DNA from: Sphingobacteriaceae bacterium
GTDB lineage: Bacteria > Bacteroidota > Bacteroidia > Sphingobacteriales > Sphingobacteriaceae
DNA length: 11,444 bases
Direction of reading: 5' to 3'
Assembly: GCA_025450155.1 (NCBI GenBank)
Contig: JANWIB010000062.1
Span: 1-11,444, forward strand
This document shows positions 1 to 6,775 of the stretch, in pieces. The notes beneath the pieces were generated by a model that ran no database searches, was not told where the DNA came from, and worked only from the letters and a program-made list of their open reading frames with translations. The translations under genes were made by a program, and so were the position numbers. Every line of letters starts with the position of its first letter. Position 1 is the stretch's first letter.

Positions 1-132
1 GAAGAGGTTTATGAACCGTTTTTAATTCAGGAAGGTTATTTGATGCGGACTTCCCGCGGACGTGAATGCACGGAATCAGCTTATAAGCATTTGGGCAAGC
101 TTCGCTCGGGTGCAGGTGGAACGTTGTTTTAA
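1..132 (+). CDS. ruvB: Holliday junction branch migration helicase RuvB, C-terminal end (partial)
   Basis: The first 43 codons of the window are open in frame 1 and end at TAA 130-132. The peptide reads EEVYEPFLIQEGYLMRTSRG, then RECTESAYKHLG and a short tail. This matches the winged-helix C-terminal domain of RuvB, whose E. coli counterpart has EPYLIQQGFLQRTPRGR at the same place. RuvB is the hexameric AAA+ motor that, with RuvA, drives branch migration of Holliday junctions in recombinational repair. The winged helix contacts DNA and its TPRGR-like turn is the most conserved part; here it is TSRGR. The ATPase domains lie left of the window, so the start and Walker motifs cannot be checked. 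The reading frame shows no disruption. The downstream gene is convergent, so this is the 3' end of its transcription unit. Confidence 0.93.
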   Translation, partial: EEVYEPFLIQEGYLMRTSRGRECTESAYKHLGKLRSGAGGTLF

Positions 133-242
133 AAAGGCACAAGTGAGACACTTCTATCATCCCTCAATTCAATTTTTCCGATTGGTATTTCTATCATTTG
201 GTCGTTAATAATGAAATATCTAAATTTCTAATAATCCTTGGG
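133..242. other. Convergent intergenic spacer between ruvB and the DUF4180 gene
   Basis: This is a 110-bp AT-rich spacer between two convergent stop codons. The only self-complementary stretch I found is a 5-bp GAAAT/ATTTC pair near 210-226, too weak to call a terminator. No open frame of interest and no RNA gene is visible. Confidence 0.6.
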
Positions 243-605
243 TCATTCGTTTGAGAGTATTTTTAACGCTTGTGAGGTAGAACTCACAAAGTTGATTTGT
301 CCAACCTTATTACTTTCATAAATAAAATCTTTAATAGTTTTACCTGAATATCGTGTAAAATCACCAATTATAGCTAGTCGAACGCGATAATTGGAAAATT
401 TTTGAAGTATTTCGCCAGCTATTCCATTTTTTAAATCAAAAAAATCAGGTGTGATGTTTTTTTCGTGAATTACAATTTTGTCAAAGTCCTGATAATATAA
501 ATTGCCTAATAAATCCAATCCATCTTCAGTAGATTTAATGACAATGTCGTCTGAAATTACTTCTGCGATTTTCGTATTGTTTATTGTATGGAGCTCAATT
601 TTCAT
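243..605 (-). CDS. DUF4180 domain-containing protein
   Basis: This 120-residue protein begins MKIELHTINNTKIAEV and keeps the hallmark DUF4180 run: HEKNITPDFFDLKNGIAGEI (about residues 47-66), then LQKFSNYRVRLAIIGDF (67-83) and IKDFIYESN (91-99). It covers the whole domain and nothing else, with no signal peptide or membrane segment, so it should be cytoplasmic. The family's biochemical role is not established to my knowledge. Its size and alternating beta/alpha pattern recall small STAS-like folds, but that is my inference. I chose the ATG at 603-605 because homology starts there. The frame stays open to an ATG at 671, which would add 22 residues that do not look like the family. It is last in a minus-strand cluster, 93 nt after the PLP-enzyme stop, so co-transcription is possible but not certain. 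Confidence 0.85.
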   Translation of the reverse strand: MKIELHTINNTKIAEVISDDIVIKSTEDGLDLLGNLYYQDFDKIVIHEKNITPDFFDLKNGIAGEILQKFSNYRVRLAIIGDFTRYSGKTIKDFIYESNKVGQINFVSSTSQALKILSNE

Positions 606-698
606 TTTTGTTATTGATTTTAATCTTTCAGGATTTAATACTTGCAGGGGTCTAATGCTAAAAATGGGCACAACGAATACTTCGCGCTGCGAGCTTGC

Positions 699-1619
699 TT
701 ATTTATACAAATCCCCATTAAGATACTTTAATCCTGAATCGACAATTATGGTAACAATTTTCTTTCCAGGCCCGATAATTCTTGCCCGCTGAATGGCCGC
801 CCACACATTTGCGCCGGATGTGGTTCCTCCAAATATTCCCTCCAATTTTGCCAGTTTTCTTGCCGTTTCATAGGCATCTTCATCTGATACCGAGATTATT
901 TCATCTGCTAAATCTAATCTACATATGGATGGTACGAATCCAGCCCCGATACCTTCTAACTTATGTGTTCCAGATACATTACCCCCTGAAAGAGCACGTA
1001 CATTTAATGGTTCAATAGCGATGCAGCGAATAGTGGGTATCTCATTTTTAAACACTTCTGCGTTTCCTGAAAAGCATGCACCGGTGCCAACTCCCATAAT
1101 AAATTCATCTATGTTATTTCCAAGCACAGCTAAAATCTCTTTGGCCATGCTATGATAGGCATTTCTATTGTCAATATTATTAAACTGATCCGTCCAGAAA
1201 GTATTGGGTAGTTTACTTAATTCTTTTGCCCGCTGCACCAAAGAGTCGATTAGTTTTTCCGTTATTAAACCATTTTCGCTTGGAATTATTTCCAGGTCAG
1301 CTCCAAATGCCCGCATGGTTTGCAATTTTTCTTCGGCAAAAGCATTCGAGGATACAAAGTGTGCCTGATAGCCCTTATTTGCACACACCATTGCTAGGGA
1401 ACTTCCGGTACTTCCCCCTGTATATTCCACTACTGTTCCACCAGGTTTGAGCTCCCCTCTCCTTTCAGCTCCTTCGATCATAGAAAGTGCCATCCGGTCT
1501 TTCATACTTCCGGTTGGATTGGCACCCTCATATTTTACATATATTTCGGCACCATCAGGTTCAGACAATCGTTCTAATTTTACTAATGGTGTTTTTCCTA
1601 TTGCTCTCACTTTTTTCAA
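699..1619 (-). CDS. Cysteine synthase family PLP-dependent enzyme (TTG start)
   Basis: This 306-residue fold-type II PLP enzyme resembles cysteine synthase (O-acetylserine sulfhydrylase). The Schiff-base lysine is K40 in NPTGSMKDR. The PLP phosphate is probably held by GVGTG at 176-180, and GGTTSGAN lies at 264-271. The substrate-binding loop reads EYTGGSTG (65-72) where classical CysK has a TSGNTG loop, so the natural substrate may not be O-acetylserine; sulfide or another nucleophile and a different activated amino acid are possible. I name only the family. The first codon is TTG (1617-1619), because the codon immediately upstream in frame is TAA and the first in-frame ATG lies inside the PLP motif. 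A GTG at codon 4 is the alternative. The gene follows lipB by 32 nt on the same strand and so is probably in that operon. Confidence 0.88.
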   Translation of the reverse strand: MKKVRAIGKTPLVKLERLSEPDGAEIYVKYEGANPTGSMKDRMALSMIEGAERRGELKPGGTVVEYTGGSTGSSLAMVCANKGYQAHFVSSNAFAEEKLQTMRAFGADLEIIPSENGLITEKLIDSLVQRAKELSKLPNTFWTDQFNNIDNRNAYHSMAKEILAVLGNNIDEFIMGVGTGACFSGNAEVFKNEIPTIRCIAIEPLNVRALSGGNVSGTHKLEGIGAGFVPSICRLDLADEIISVSDEDAYETARKLAKLEGIFGGTTSGANVWAAIQRARIIGPGKKIVTIIVDSGLKYLNGDLYK

Positions 1620-1651
1620 TTATTCATTTAAGATATTGGATAAAAGAGGCT

Positions 1652-2350
1652 TTACTCAAAACCCATTCCAAATAGCCCGCCGATATGCTGTTTTAGCTTA
1701 GCCTTCACCTCTTCCATGGAAACCCCTCGTCCTAATTCCCGCTGCATGGAAGTCACATCCTTATCGTCAATACCGCAGGGAATAACGTGTTTAAAATAAT
1801 TAAGGTCGGTGTTTATGTTAAAGGCAAAGCCGTGCATGGTTACCCAACGGCTGCAACGAACGCCCATGGCACAGATTTTACGGGCTTTTTCGTTGTCCAC
1901 ATCCAGCCAAACTCCGGTATACCCCGGATACCGCTCGCCCTTAATACCGTATTCAGAAAGGGTTAAAATAATGGCTTCTTCCAGTGTCCGCAGATATAAA
2001 TGAATATCGGTAAAGAAATTTTCAAGATCGAGAATGGGATAGCCAACAATTTGTCCGGGACCATGATAAGTAATATCCCCTCCGCGGTTTATTTTGTAGA
2101 AAGTTGCTTCTTTTTGCTTCAGGCCATTTTCATCCAGCAAAAGATTCTCCAGTTTACCACTCTTCCCCAACGTATATACGTGTGGGTGCTCTACAAAAAC
2201 AAGATAGTTAGGCGTTTGTATTTTTGTGTCGTTAACCCGATTGTCGGTTTTTATCCGCACAGTTTGGGCCAATAGCTCTTCCTGCTTATCCCAAGCCTCC
2301 TGATAGTCCATCAAGCCCCAGTCAGAGAAAAATACTTTTTTATTTGCCAT
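1652..2350 (-). CDS. lipB: Octanoyltransferase LipB (lipoyl/octanoyl-ACP:protein transferase)
   Basis: LipB moves the octanoyl group from octanoyl-ACP to a conserved lysine on lipoyl domains (pyruvate and 2-oxoglutarate dehydrogenase E2, GcvH); LipA then inserts sulfur. Counted from the ATG at 2348-2350, the protein has 232 residues. The signature RGGDITYHGPGQ is at 89-100, the expected active-site lysine is K158 in ARKICAMGVR, and the thioester-forming cysteine is C192 in HVIPCGI. WVTMHGFAFNIN lies between them, as is usual in the family. I chose MANKKV because family similarity starts shortly after it. An upstream in-frame ATG at 2374 would add eight residues and lengthen the overlap with the gene in front. 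The start overlaps the phosphopantetheinyl transferase stop by 11 bp, which suggests translational coupling. Confidence 0.96.
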   Translation of the reverse strand: MANKKVFFSDWGLMDYQEAWDKQEELLAQTVRIKTDNRVNDTKIQTPNYLVFVEHPHVYTLGKSGKLENLLLDENGLKQKEATFYKINRGGDITYHGPGQIVGYPILDLENFFTDIHLYLRTLEEAIILTLSEYGIKGERYPGYTGVWLDVDNEKARKICAMGVRCSRWVTMHGFAFNINTDLNYFKHVIPCGIDDKDVTSMQRELGRGVSMEEVKAKLKQHIGGLFGMGFE

Positions 2351-2993
2351 ATTCTGGTGCTGCACAATAACCAATCATATAATCCTCAAATTTCTCGTAA
2401 TGCACCTCAAAAGCCCTATGGATACCGTTTACATTCAAATCGGCATTAAATTTCCCAAACTCATTATACTGAAAAGCATACAGACGGATATGATCTTTAA
2501 AAGATACATTTTTTTTTCCCTGCAACTTATAAACCGCTTCTTTGGCGCACCAGCAGGCATACAAGTGTTCGTCCCGGCTTTTATCAGTTATGAATTCCAT
2601 TTCCGAATCATTCATAAACTTGTTGGCAATACGCTCAATCTTACTGCTGATTTGTTCAATATCAATTCCAACCTCCTTGCCTTCACTTATCATCACGGCC
2701 GCATAATCAAACGAGTGACTTAGAGAGATATGATGAGGAAAATTAATAAGATAAGGCTTACCATGTTCATCAATCTGGCAATCAATGTAAACCGGTGTAT
2801 TCAGCATTTTTCTTAACAGCACCCGCGTACTAAGCCAGTGAAGGTGCCTTTTTCCTTCATTCATCTTATCCAAGTAAGCTCTCTCGTGAGCCTTTAATTG
2901 CAATTGTGCTAAAAGCTCTTCGACAGTTTCTTCAATTTTCCACAACGCAAAAGCAGTTCTATTATCCAGTTGCTTTCGATATACCAGCGCCAT
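2340..2993 (-). CDS. 4'-phosphopantetheinyl transferase, Sfp type
   Basis: This 217-residue protein shows the two Sfp/AcpT superfamily motifs: GIDIEQI (D111 and E113, Mg2+ ligands) and WCAKEAVYK (148-156, with E152 as third ligand and K156). The enzyme transfers the phosphopantetheine arm of coenzyme A to a serine of acyl carrier protein or other carrier domains. The HISLSHSFDYAAV stretch around 88-100 fits the CoA-contacting region of the family. At about 220 residues it is the Sfp/HetI-like class rather than the short AcpS class. It heads the minus-strand cluster and overlaps lipB, whose substrate is an acylated carrier protein, so housekeeping ACP activation is the likeliest role; no biosynthetic gene cluster is in view. 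An A9 run encodes residues 159-162, just after the catalytic motif. Confidence 0.92.
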   Translation of the reverse strand: MALVYRKQLDNRTAFALWKIEETVEELLAQLQLKAHERAYLDKMNEGKRHLHWLSTRVLLRKMLNTPVYIDCQIDEHGKPYLINFPHHISLSHSFDYAAVMISEGKEVGIDIEQISSKIERIANKFMNDSEMEFITDKSRDEHLYACWCAKEAVYKLQGKKNVSFKDHIRLYAFQYNEFGKFNADLNVNGIHRAFEVHYEKFEDYMIGYCAAPEYGK

Positions 2994-3070
2994 TCTATTC
3001 TTGTTAATTAAAATAGGATATAAAATTATCTTAAAATAATTATAATTTAGCCTAAACCTTCACCTTATTT
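2994..3070. promoter_or_regulatory. AT-rich divergent promoter region between the PPTase gene and dcd
   Basis: These 77 bp separate two divergent start codons and so should hold both promoters. On the plus strand, TATAATTTAG (3041-3050) is one mismatch from the Bacteroidota -7 consensus TAnnTTTG and leaves a 20-nt leader to dcd. A 7-bp A/T-only inverted repeat (3023-3029 with 3042-3048) is present but unconvincing given the composition. No clear -33 TTTG is visible for either direction. Confidence 0.4.
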
Positions 3071-3607
3071 ATGATTCTCTCGGATAAACGAATTTTAGAA
3101 GAAATTGAAAAAGGAACTATTATTATTGAACCTTTTAAAAGAGAATGCTTAGGCACCAATTCGTACGACGTGCATTTGAGTAAGCACCTTGCCACCTACC
3201 AAAACCGGGAATTGGATGCCAAAGCGCATAACGGTATTGACCATTTCGAAATTCCTCAAAGCGGTTTTATATTACAGCCTAATACATTGTATCTGGGAGT
3301 GACGGTAGAATATACCGAAACCCACAATCACGTGCCTTTCCTTGAAGGGAAATCAAGCACAGGTCGATTGGGTATTGATATACATGCCACAGCGGGCAAG
3401 GGCGACGTAGGTTTCTGCAATACCTGGACCCTCGAAATTTCTGTAGCTCAGCCCGTTCGTGTATATGCTGGAATGCCTATCGGTCAATTAATCTACTTTG
3501 AAGTTGCAGGTGAGATTGAAACCCGGTATAACACTAAGGATAACGCTAAATACAATAACAAAACAACAAAGCCAGTAGAAAGCATGATGTGGAAGAACAC
3601 TTTTTAA
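3071..3607 (+). CDS. dcd: dCTP deaminase
   Basis: dCTP deaminase converts dCTP to dUTP plus ammonia, feeding dTMP synthesis through dUTPase. The 178-residue trimeric-dUTPase-fold protein opens with MILSDKRILEEI and keeps NSYDVHLSKHL (30-40), the SSTGRLGID segment (95-103) that corresponds to the SSLARLG arginine loop of E. coli, and TLEIS with E122, the expected general acid/base equivalent to E. coli Glu138. The C-terminal YNNKTTKPVES stretch fits the lid that closes over the triphosphate. Length is slightly under the 193 residues of the E. coli enzyme, as seen in other members. It is a single-gene plus-strand unit: divergent from the PPTase gene and followed after 29 nt by a strong terminator. 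A bifunctional dCTP deaminase/dUTPase cannot be excluded from sequence alone. Confidence 0.95.
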   Translation: MILSDKRILEEIEKGTIIIEPFKRECLGTNSYDVHLSKHLATYQNRELDAKAHNGIDHFEIPQSGFILQPNTLYLGVTVEYTETHNHVPFLEGKSSTGRLGIDIHATAGKGDVGFCNTWTLEISVAQPVRVYAGMPIGQLIYFEVAGEIETRYNTKDNAKYNNKTTKPVESMMWKNTF

Positions 3608-3636
3608 TATTTATTGTTCTTAATTTATACGCAATC

Positions 3637-3672
3637 TAACCTCAATTTTTAGTAAATTGAGGTTAATTTTTT
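3637..3672 (+). terminator. Intrinsic terminator after dcd
   Basis: A perfect 12-bp inverted repeat, TAACCTCAATTT (3637-3648) and AAATTGAGGTTA (3654-3665), encloses the 5-nt loop TTAGT. It is followed by A and six Ts (3667-3672). Stem, loop and U-tract have the classic geometry for plus-strand termination after dcd. It ends 16 nt before the next start codon, so the 897-residue gene downstream needs either its own closely placed promoter or read-through. Confidence 0.88.
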
Positions 3673-3688
3673 CGACCCATTACGTTAT

Positions 3689-6382
3689 ATGAAGAATCTC
3701 TTTTTGCTTTTCTCAACCCTGTTACTCTCAGTTGCAGCTTACGGTTTTGGAGATGAGGATCCTTTAAAAACCCTGTTATCGAAATTAGAAAAGCTAAGAA
3801 CCGATTATCCCTATGAGAAAGTGCATTTGCATTTAGATAAACCCTATTATACCGTTGGCGATACCATATGGTTTAAGACCTATGTAGTTAATGGAGAGAA
3901 TCAGCTTTCTGGCTTGAGTAGAATAGTGTATGTTGAATTGATTAATGAGAAGGATTCTATTAAAAGATCGCTTCGTTTGCCACTTACAGCAGGCTTGGGT
4001 TGGGGGGATTTCATACTTGCCGATTCATTAAAAGAGGGAAACTATAGAATAAGAGCCTATACTAATTGGATGCGCAATTTTGGTGAGGAATATTTTTACG
4101 ATAAAACACTTAAAATAGGCAATGCTTACTCAAACGACATTTTAGCAAAGGCGGATTACAGCTATTCAAAAATTGGAACACATGAAAAAGTAGAAGTCAC
4201 GCTTAGTTATAAAGATTTTGAGGGTAAACCGCTTGCTAAAAAAGAAGTATCCTATGAGGTAAAATTAAATTTTAGAGACATTATAAAGGGAAAGGGTATC
4301 ACCGATGACAATGGGATCTTAGCCTTTTCCTTTATTAATACACAGCCATTCATCCTCAAATCCGGAAAAATTAACACAGCAATAAAAGTGGATAACCGGT
4401 TTATGACCAAAAATTTTCCCATTCAATCAACTAATAATGATGTTGATGTTCAATTTTTTCCAGAAGGCGGACAATTGGTTAATCATATTCGATCAAAAGT
4501 AGCTTTCAAAGCGCTTAAATCTGATGGATTAAGCACATCGGTTTCCGGTTATATTATTGACCAAAACAAAAAAAAGATTACAGAATTTCAATCTACTCAT
4601 GCCGGAATGGGGTGTTTCTTTATTGAGCCTGAAACAAACACATCTTACACGGCCATAATAAAACATGAAGATGGAACAGAACGCCAAATTGCACTTCCCA
4701 AAGCGCTTAATGAGGGGTATGTGCTTGCCCTTAATAATGTTTCCGATTCGACTAATTTATATTTAAAAATTTCGGCAAGCCCGGAACTGGTAACGGGAAA
4801 AGATATTATTTTGGTAGCCCAAAGCAATCATGTAATCCAATATGTCTCTAAAACCAAATTAGATAAACCGATTTTAAGTACAACTTTACCAAAAAAACGC
4901 TTCCCTACCGGGATATTACAACTTACATTATTCTCGCCTGACTACCAACCTATGGCTGAAAGGTTAATATTTATTCAAAATAATGATAATTTAAAATTCA
5001 GGGTTTCTACAGATAAAACGGAATACAGCTCTCGAGAAAAGGTAAAAATGGCTTTGGAGGTTAAAGATGATAAAGGGAATCCGGTGCAAGGAAGTTTTTC
5101 TGTGGCTATAACAGATTATACAAAAGTTCCGGTTAATGAATCGGATGAAAATTCTATTTTATCTAATTTATTATTAACCACCCTTATACAGGGATATATA
5201 GAGAATCCCAATTACTATTTCACTTCTGTAAACGAGAATAAGATTAAAGATTTGGATAATCTTTTACTTACACAAGGTTGGCGAAGGTTTATCTGGAAAA
5301 ATATCCTCAATAATGCGTATCCACCCTTAATATTTTCTCCAGAACAGGATTTTAAAATATCTGGTAAAGTATTGACTGCCTCAGGAAAGCCTGTGGCAAG
5401 GGGGAAAGTTACATTATTCTCTACCAGCGGCACGACACTTACACTTGATACCATAACCAATATGCAGGGTGAGTTTACCTTTTCGGATCTTGTTTTTGAA
5501 GAGAATACTAAGTTTGTTATCCGGGCGGAAAATAGCGACGGTCGAAAAAATGTGGAAATAGAAGTTAACCAAATTCCTCCTCAATTAGTAACCCGCAATA
5601 AAAATGCCCCGGAAATAGAAATTAATATAAATAATACGCTCCTTCCTTATATTAAAAATAGTACGGAACGATTAAATGAGTTGACAAAATATGGACTTGC
5701 TAAAAAAAGTATCCAATTGGCAGAAGTAAAGGTTACAGAGAAAAAGCCCTTAGTCAAAAATTCGAGTAATCTTAATGGTGCAGGAAATGCAGATCAAATA
5801 ATAACCGGCGATCAATTAAAAAACTGCATAACATTGATACAATGTTTACAAAGAACCATCAGGGGGGTAATCTTTAGCGGTGGCCTTCCTTATAATACCC
5901 GAGGCAATCGCCTAATGAATGTCATGGTTGATGGTACTTTTACTGCTCCCGATTATATTAATATTGTAAATCCGGAAGATGTTGAAAGTATAGAGGTTAT
6001 ACGCAATGGTTCAAACCTTGCTATATATGGCTTACAGGCAGGTAATGGGATATTAATGATAAACACCAAGCATGGTGAGTTAAATTATAGTGCCACAAAT
6101 TATGCTAAAGGAGCACTTAGTTACACACCTCAAGGTTATTATATTGGGCGGGATTTTTATGCGCCCACCTATGAAATCCAGACTACTTCTAAAATAAAAG
6201 ATTTACGCACTACCATTTATTGGAAACCCAATATTGTAACTGATGCTTCTGGAAAAGCCAGCATTGAGTTCTACACTGCGGATACGGCAGGAACTTATCG
6301 CACTGTAATTGAAGGTTTAACTCTGGATGGGAAGCTTGGGAGGACCGTTTATATGTATCAGGTAAACAAAATCAATAAGTAA
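3689..6382 (+). CDS. Exported MG2-like / carboxypeptidase-regulatory-like / TonB-plug domain protein without a beta-barrel
   Basis: The 897-residue protein starts with a signal peptide (MKNLFLLFSTLLLSVAAYG). Residues 43-145 form an alpha-2-macroglobulin MG2-like domain (HLDKPYYTVGDTIWFKTYV at 48-66). Several beta-sandwich-like segments follow to about 545. Residues 554-625 look like a carboxypeptidase-regulatory-like domain (ISGKVLTASGKPV, with GEFTFSDL). Residues 675-795 look like a TonB-dependent receptor plug (QCLQRTIRGVIF, then TRGNRLMNVMVDG and NPEDVESIEVIRNG). The last 60 residues (TTIYWKPNIVTDASGKASI) again resemble macroglobulin-type beta domains. There is no room for a 22-strand barrel, so it is not a self-sufficient TonB transporter. 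A periplasmic or outer-membrane-associated role is my inference. Related proteins are common in Bacteroidota but their function is, as far as I know, unsettled. The gene sits 16 nt after the dcd terminator and 40 nt before clpS. Confidence 0.82.
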   Translation: MKNLFLLFSTLLLSVAAYGFGDEDPLKTLLSKLEKLRTDYPYEKVHLHLDKPYYTVGDTIWFKTYVVNGENQLSGLSRIVYVELINEKDSIKRSLRLPLTAGLGWGDFILADSLKEGNYRIRAYTNWMRNFGEEYFYDKTLKIGNAYSNDILAKADYSYSKIGTHEKVEVTLSYKDFEGKPLAKKEVSYEVKLNFRDIIKGKGITDDNGILAFSFINTQPFILKSGKINTAIKVDNRFMTKNFPIQSTNNDVDVQFFPEGGQLVNHIRSKVAFKALKSDGLSTSVSGYIIDQNKKKITEFQSTHAGMGCFFIEPETNTSYTAIIKHEDGTERQIALPKALNEGYVLALNNVSDSTNLYLKISASPELVTGKDIILVAQSNHVIQYVSKTKLDKPILSTTLPKKRFPTGILQLTLFSPDYQPMAERLIFIQNNDNLKFRVSTDKTEYSSREKVKMALEVKDDKGNPVQGSFSVAITDYTKVPVNESDENSILSNLLLTTLIQGYIENPNYYFTSVNENKIKDLDNLLLTQGWRRFIWKNILNNAYPPLIFSPEQDFKISGKVLTASGKPVARGKVTLFSTSGTTLTLDTITNMQGEFTFSDLVFEENTKFVIRAENSDGRKNVEIEVNQIPPQLVTRNKNAPEIEININNTLLPYIKNSTERLNELTKYGLAKKSIQLAEVKVTEKKPLVKNSSNLNGAGNADQIITGDQLKNCITLIQCLQRTIRGVIFSGGLPYNTRGNRLMNVMVDGTFTAPDYINIVNPEDVESIEVIRNGSNLAIYGLQAGNGILMINTKHGELNYSATNYAKGALSYTPQGYYIGRDFYAPTYEIQTTSKIKDLRTTIYWKPNIVTDASGKASIEFYTADTAGTYRTVIEGLTLDGKLGRTVYMYQVNKINK

Positions 6383-6422
6383 GGCTGGCAATAAACTTAT
6401 TGACAATGTTTAAATTTGGGTT

Positions 6423-6719
6423 ATGAATATCCATTGTACTGATACGCAAACACAGGAAGAAACATTTACTCTGGAAGAAGTTTTAGTGGGATTAAAATCT
6501 TCTCACCGACTTATTTTATGGAATGATGAGGTAAATACGTTTGACCATGTTATATATTGTTTGGTAAAATACCTGGATTATACTGAAGTTCAGGCCGAAA
6601 AGATTGCATGGACCGTACACAGTAAGGGCAAATGTGCCATATTAGAAGGATCATTCATCGAAGTAGAAATCTATAGGAAAATACTACAACAAGAGGGACT
6701 AACCGTTAGTATTGATTAA
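6423..6719 (+). CDS. clpS: ATP-dependent Clp protease adaptor ClpS
   Basis: ClpS delivers N-degron substrates, proteins with a bulky hydrophobic N-terminal residue, to the ClpA/ClpC unfoldase of Clp protease and blocks other substrates. The 98-residue protein has a polar flexible N-terminal tail (about 1-22) and then the core. LWNDEVNTFDHVIYCL (32-47) carries N34 and D35, and TVHSKGKCAI carries H66; these align by motif with E. coli Asn34, Asp35 and His66, which bind the substrate alpha-amino group. The gate position that is Met40 in E. coli appears to be F40 here, which could shift side-chain preference; this is inference. It lies 40 nt after the plug-domain gene on the same strand and converges on the T9SS gene pair. 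Confidence 0.94.
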   Translation: MNIHCTDTQTQEETFTLEEVLVGLKSSHRLILWNDEVNTFDHVIYCLVKYLDYTEVQAEKIAWTVHSKGKCAILEGSFIEVEIYRKILQQEGLTVSID

Positions 6720-6775
6720 GTGCTCGTCCCCTGCCTCAATTTATACTTTTCTGGCAATATCTGTTTACTTAACCG

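Noticed and set aside
606..671. Longer N-terminus for the DUF4180 protein from ATG 671
   Set aside because: The extra 22 residues have no similarity to the family, and the domain begins exactly at the internal ATG 605.
502..792. Plus-strand open frames of 60-107 codons opposite the minus-strand genes between 500 and 2720
   Set aside because: They are antisense to well-supported genes and have low-complexity, Pro/Phe/Leu-rich products with no recognisable motif.
6411..6422. TAAATTTG directly before clpS as a promoter core
   Set aside because: It matches TAnnTTTG, but only 4 nt separate it from the ATG, so transcription would start at or inside the gene. No -33 element lies at the right distance.
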